Source of the DNA: CAZZCN01 sp964652975
Lineage (GTDB): Bacteria; Bacillota; Clostridia; Saccharofermentanales; UBA5734
Assembly: GCA_964652975.1 (NCBI GenBank)
Contig: CAZZCN010000027.1
Span: 1-35,664, forward strand
Direction: 5' to 3'
DNA: 35,664 nucleotides
Of this stretch, positions 34,290 to 35,664 are shown in pieces. The position numbers and the translations under genes are program-made. How positions within the stretch are numbered: the stretch's first letter is position 1; every line of letters begins with the position of its first letter. The notes beneath the pieces are model-generated. The model made no database searches, was not told where the DNA came from, and was given only the letters and a program-made list of their open reading frames with translations.

Positions 34290-35396
34290 GTGTTTGGTGA
34301 AATATTACTAATAGTTTTTATAGCCACGGCTCTTTCGTGCCTTATTCGTGGAATTTATGAGACATTCAGGCTGGATGTCTCTTTTTCAGTTTTAGGAAAC
34401 GGAAACAAATCCCTTAAAGTCATTTTAATAAGTGACCTTCACGCTAGATATTTTAATGTCTCACTCAATAGACTCATCAGCGTGATAGAAAAATCCGGCG
34501 CTGATGTCATCCTTTTCGCGGGGGATTTCACAAACGGCGGCACAATAAAAGAAAAGAAAAAAGCAGCAAAGATTATTTCCCGAATCGCTGCCACTGTTAC
34601 CAGTCAAGGCATTCCCTTCTATGCCGTCTCCGGCAATCACGACATTTACGGCATCTTGGAAATACTTGATGGAAATGATGTTCGTGTTCTTTCTAACGAA
34701 TCCGCCATTGTCCGCTCAAAAGACGATTCCCGATGGAAAATTGTTGGCCTTCAGGACCTTAAACGCGGCAATCCGGATTACTGCAAAGCGAAGCTAAATT
34801 ATATTTCAGTTAAGAACTGCAAAAAAGAGAATTTGAAAAATATTAGCGAAACAAAGCTCGACGAGAAAAAACCTGAGTCGATATATTCTAACGTGATAGC
34901 AGATTTTAACTCAATACAATATACTAATAATCAAAATAACCATTTGCAAACTAAACTTGATCAATTTATTGATAATGAAAAATTAATAGATCCGAACAGG
35001 GATGCAGATCAGCAATATTATCCAGAGATAATTCTGGCTCACAATCCGGATACGATTTTCAAGTTGCTTTCCGACAGTTCATCCTTTGAGCAAACTGGAC
35101 AGGAAGCCTGTTGTAATTCAATTTCGGGCGTATTATCAAATTCTCGGATCAAATCAATACAGAATAATCGATTTTTATTATCCGGGCATTTCCATGGCGG
35201 TCAGATCTGGATGCCGTTCGATCTGGAATACAAGTTATTGCGCAAAGAAAAAATGGCCAGGCTGGGCTATCGGAAAGGGCCTTTCGAGTATCTGGGTTTC
35301 CATGGTTATATCTCAAGAGGGCTAGGGTGTGTGATTGTACCATTAAGATTTTTCTCATATCCTGAAATTTCTATTTTGGAACTTAGAGCGGATTGA
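34290..35396 (+). CDS. membrane-anchored calcineurin-like metallophosphoesterase (YkuE-like)
   Basis: A protein of about 368 residues from the chosen GTG at 34290. One N-terminal membrane segment (about 3-22, GEILLIVFIATALSCLI) anchors a catalytic domain whose metal ligands are all present: SDLHAR (Asp49, His51), AGDF (78-81), GNHD (115-118), the histidine in LAHNPD (251), and GHFH (299-302). The family is usually about 270-300 residues; two insertions explain the excess: about 74 residues of Asn/Lys-rich sequence (34797-35018) and about 25 residues before NNRFLLSGH. The start is uncertain: the frame opens at a GTG inside the repeat (34209) and GTG 34269 is also possible; GTG 34290 has AAAGG 10 bases before it. 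Substrate unknown; YkuE-type enzymes act near the membrane. Confidence 0.85.
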   Translation: MFGEILLIVFIATALSCLIRGIYETFRLDVSFSVLGNGNKSLKVILISDLHARYFNVSLNRLISVIEKSGADVILFAGDFTNGGTIKEKKKAAKIISRIAATVTSQGIPFYAVSGNHDIYGILEILDGNDVRVLSNESAIVRSKDDSRWKIVGLQDLKRGNPDYCKAKLNYISVKNCKKENLKNISETKLDEKKPESIYSNVIADFNSIQYTNNQNNHLQTKLDQFIDNEKLIDPNRDADQQYYPEIILAHNPDTIFKLLSDSSSFEQTGQEACCNSISGVLSNSRIKSIQNNRFLLSGHFHGGQIWMPFDLEYKLLRKEKMARLGYRKGPFEYLGFHGYISRGLGCVIVPLRFFSYPEISILELRAD

Positions 35397-35468
35397 AAGT
35401 GCTGTATATACTTCTGATCAACACATTATCCTTCTTATAAATAAATATAATTAAACGAAACTATATGA

Positions 35469-35474
35469 TATAAT
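35469..35474 (+). promoter_or_regulatory. -10 box TATAAT before the tRNA-like remnant and tRNA-Ala
   Basis: A perfect TATAAT at 35469-35474, 16 bases before the tRNA-like 5' sequence at 35491. No clear -35 is seen at the right distance, so strength is uncertain. It probably drives the remnant and tRNA-Ala together. Confidence 0.5.
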
Positions 35475-35490
35475 ACATAACAAAACACGT

Positions 35491-35538
35491 GGGGATGTAG
35501 CTCATCTGGGAGTCCGAATTGGTCAGTTAATATCCCCC
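35491..35538 (+). pseudogene. tRNA-like remnant lacking a normal anticodon arm
   Basis: The first 22 bases (GGGGATGTAGCTCATCTGGG, then AG) match the 5' end of a tRNA: acceptor strand, TA, and a D arm GCTC. Then GTCCGAATTGG, which resembles a T loop, follows at once. The acceptor strand GGGGATG can pair with TATCCCC (35531-35537), with one wobble, closing the whole. No anticodon stem is visible and the 3' side reads CAAA, not NCCA. It is a degraded tRNA or an internally deleted one. Confidence 0.5.
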
Positions 35539-35588
35539 AAATCTGCACTGGCAAAACGGTTAATAAAATTTGAAAAACTTACTTTCTA

Positions 35589-35664
35589 GGGGCATTAGCG
35601 CAGTTGGGAGCGCACAACACTCGCACTGTTGGGGTCACGAGTTCGAATCTCGTATGCTCCACCA
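35589..35664 (+). tRNA. tRNA-Ala (anticodon CGC), complete with encoded CCA
   Basis: A 76-base gene. Acceptor GGGGCAT pairs with ATGCTCC, with the G3-U70 wobble that identifies alanine tRNA. D stem GCGC/GCGC, anticodon stem CAACA/TGTTG with loop CTCGCAC (anticodon CGC, reading GCG), T arm ACGAG/CTCGT with TTCGAAT loop, and CCA at 35662-35664. It is 50 bases after the tRNA-like remnant and reaches the end of the window. Confidence 0.96.

Noticed and set aside
884..35358. Many short frames antisense to the genes above (for example 884-1081, 5810-6319, 10058-10735, 26866-27465).
   Set aside because: They lie opposite well-supported genes, lack ribosome sites and recognisable domains.

Overview
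The window looks like a low-to-medium GC chromosome segment of a bacterium from the class Clostridia. Supporting evidence: a mraZ-to-ftsZ division and cell-wall (dcw) cluster of Firmicutes type with a PASTA-domain penicillin-binding protein and the small membrane protein Sbp, strong AGGAGG ribosome binding sites, several TTG starts, and a MurE with the DNPR motif expected for meso-diaminopimelate. Genus cannot be fixed from the sequence alone. The window is a scaffold: runs of N lie at 8941-8950, 24290-24389, 29681-29780 and 34067-34166, and two of these sit inside repeats.

Layout. Positions 1-33,000 are almost entirely minus strand. 1-3,100: the 5' part of a tRNA-Val with a near-consensus promoter, then a radical-SAM protein and its DUF2344 partner. 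3,100-8,930: a PC4/YdbC-like protein, a coiled-coil protein, coaD, rsmD, recG, nth and an OmpR-family response regulator. 8,965-23,845: nrdR and the dcw cluster, transcribed mraZ, rsmH, ftsL-like, PASTA-PBP, murE, murF, mraY, ftsW, murG, ftsQ/divIB, sbp, ftsZ, nrdR. Neither murD nor ftsA is present in its usual place. 23,846-24,848 is non-coding and holds a long mraZ leader and an array of perfect hairpins. 24,849-28,110: a three-gene ABC exporter. 28,267-32,939: cca, a HAD phosphatase, a small disrupted reading frame made of 9-bp repeats, and ligA. From 33,190 the genes are on the plus strand: an esterase, a 35-bp tandem repeat, a membrane-anchored metallophosphoesterase, a degenerate tRNA-like element and a complete tRNA-Ala(CGC).

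How the genes work together. The dcw genes make lipid II (murE, murF, mraY, murG) and build the septum (ftsZ, ftsQ, ftsL, ftsW, PBP), with mraZ as likely self-regulator. The other housekeeping genes serve ribosome methylation, coenzyme A synthesis, DNA repair and tRNA maturation.

The most unusual content is non-coding or repetitive. (1) The hairpin array at 24,212-24,848 falls into families whose stems differ by paired, compensatory substitutions, so the structure rather than the sequence seems to be kept. (2) Five 11-bp direct repeats stand upstream of the ABC operon like an OmpR/PhoB-type operator. (3) Short tandem repeats and low-complexity loop insertions recur in recG, the HAD gene, cca, the metallophosphoesterase and the intergenic regions, suggesting a genome prone to repeat expansion. 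(4) A tRNA-like remnant has a closing acceptor stem but apparently no anticodon arm.
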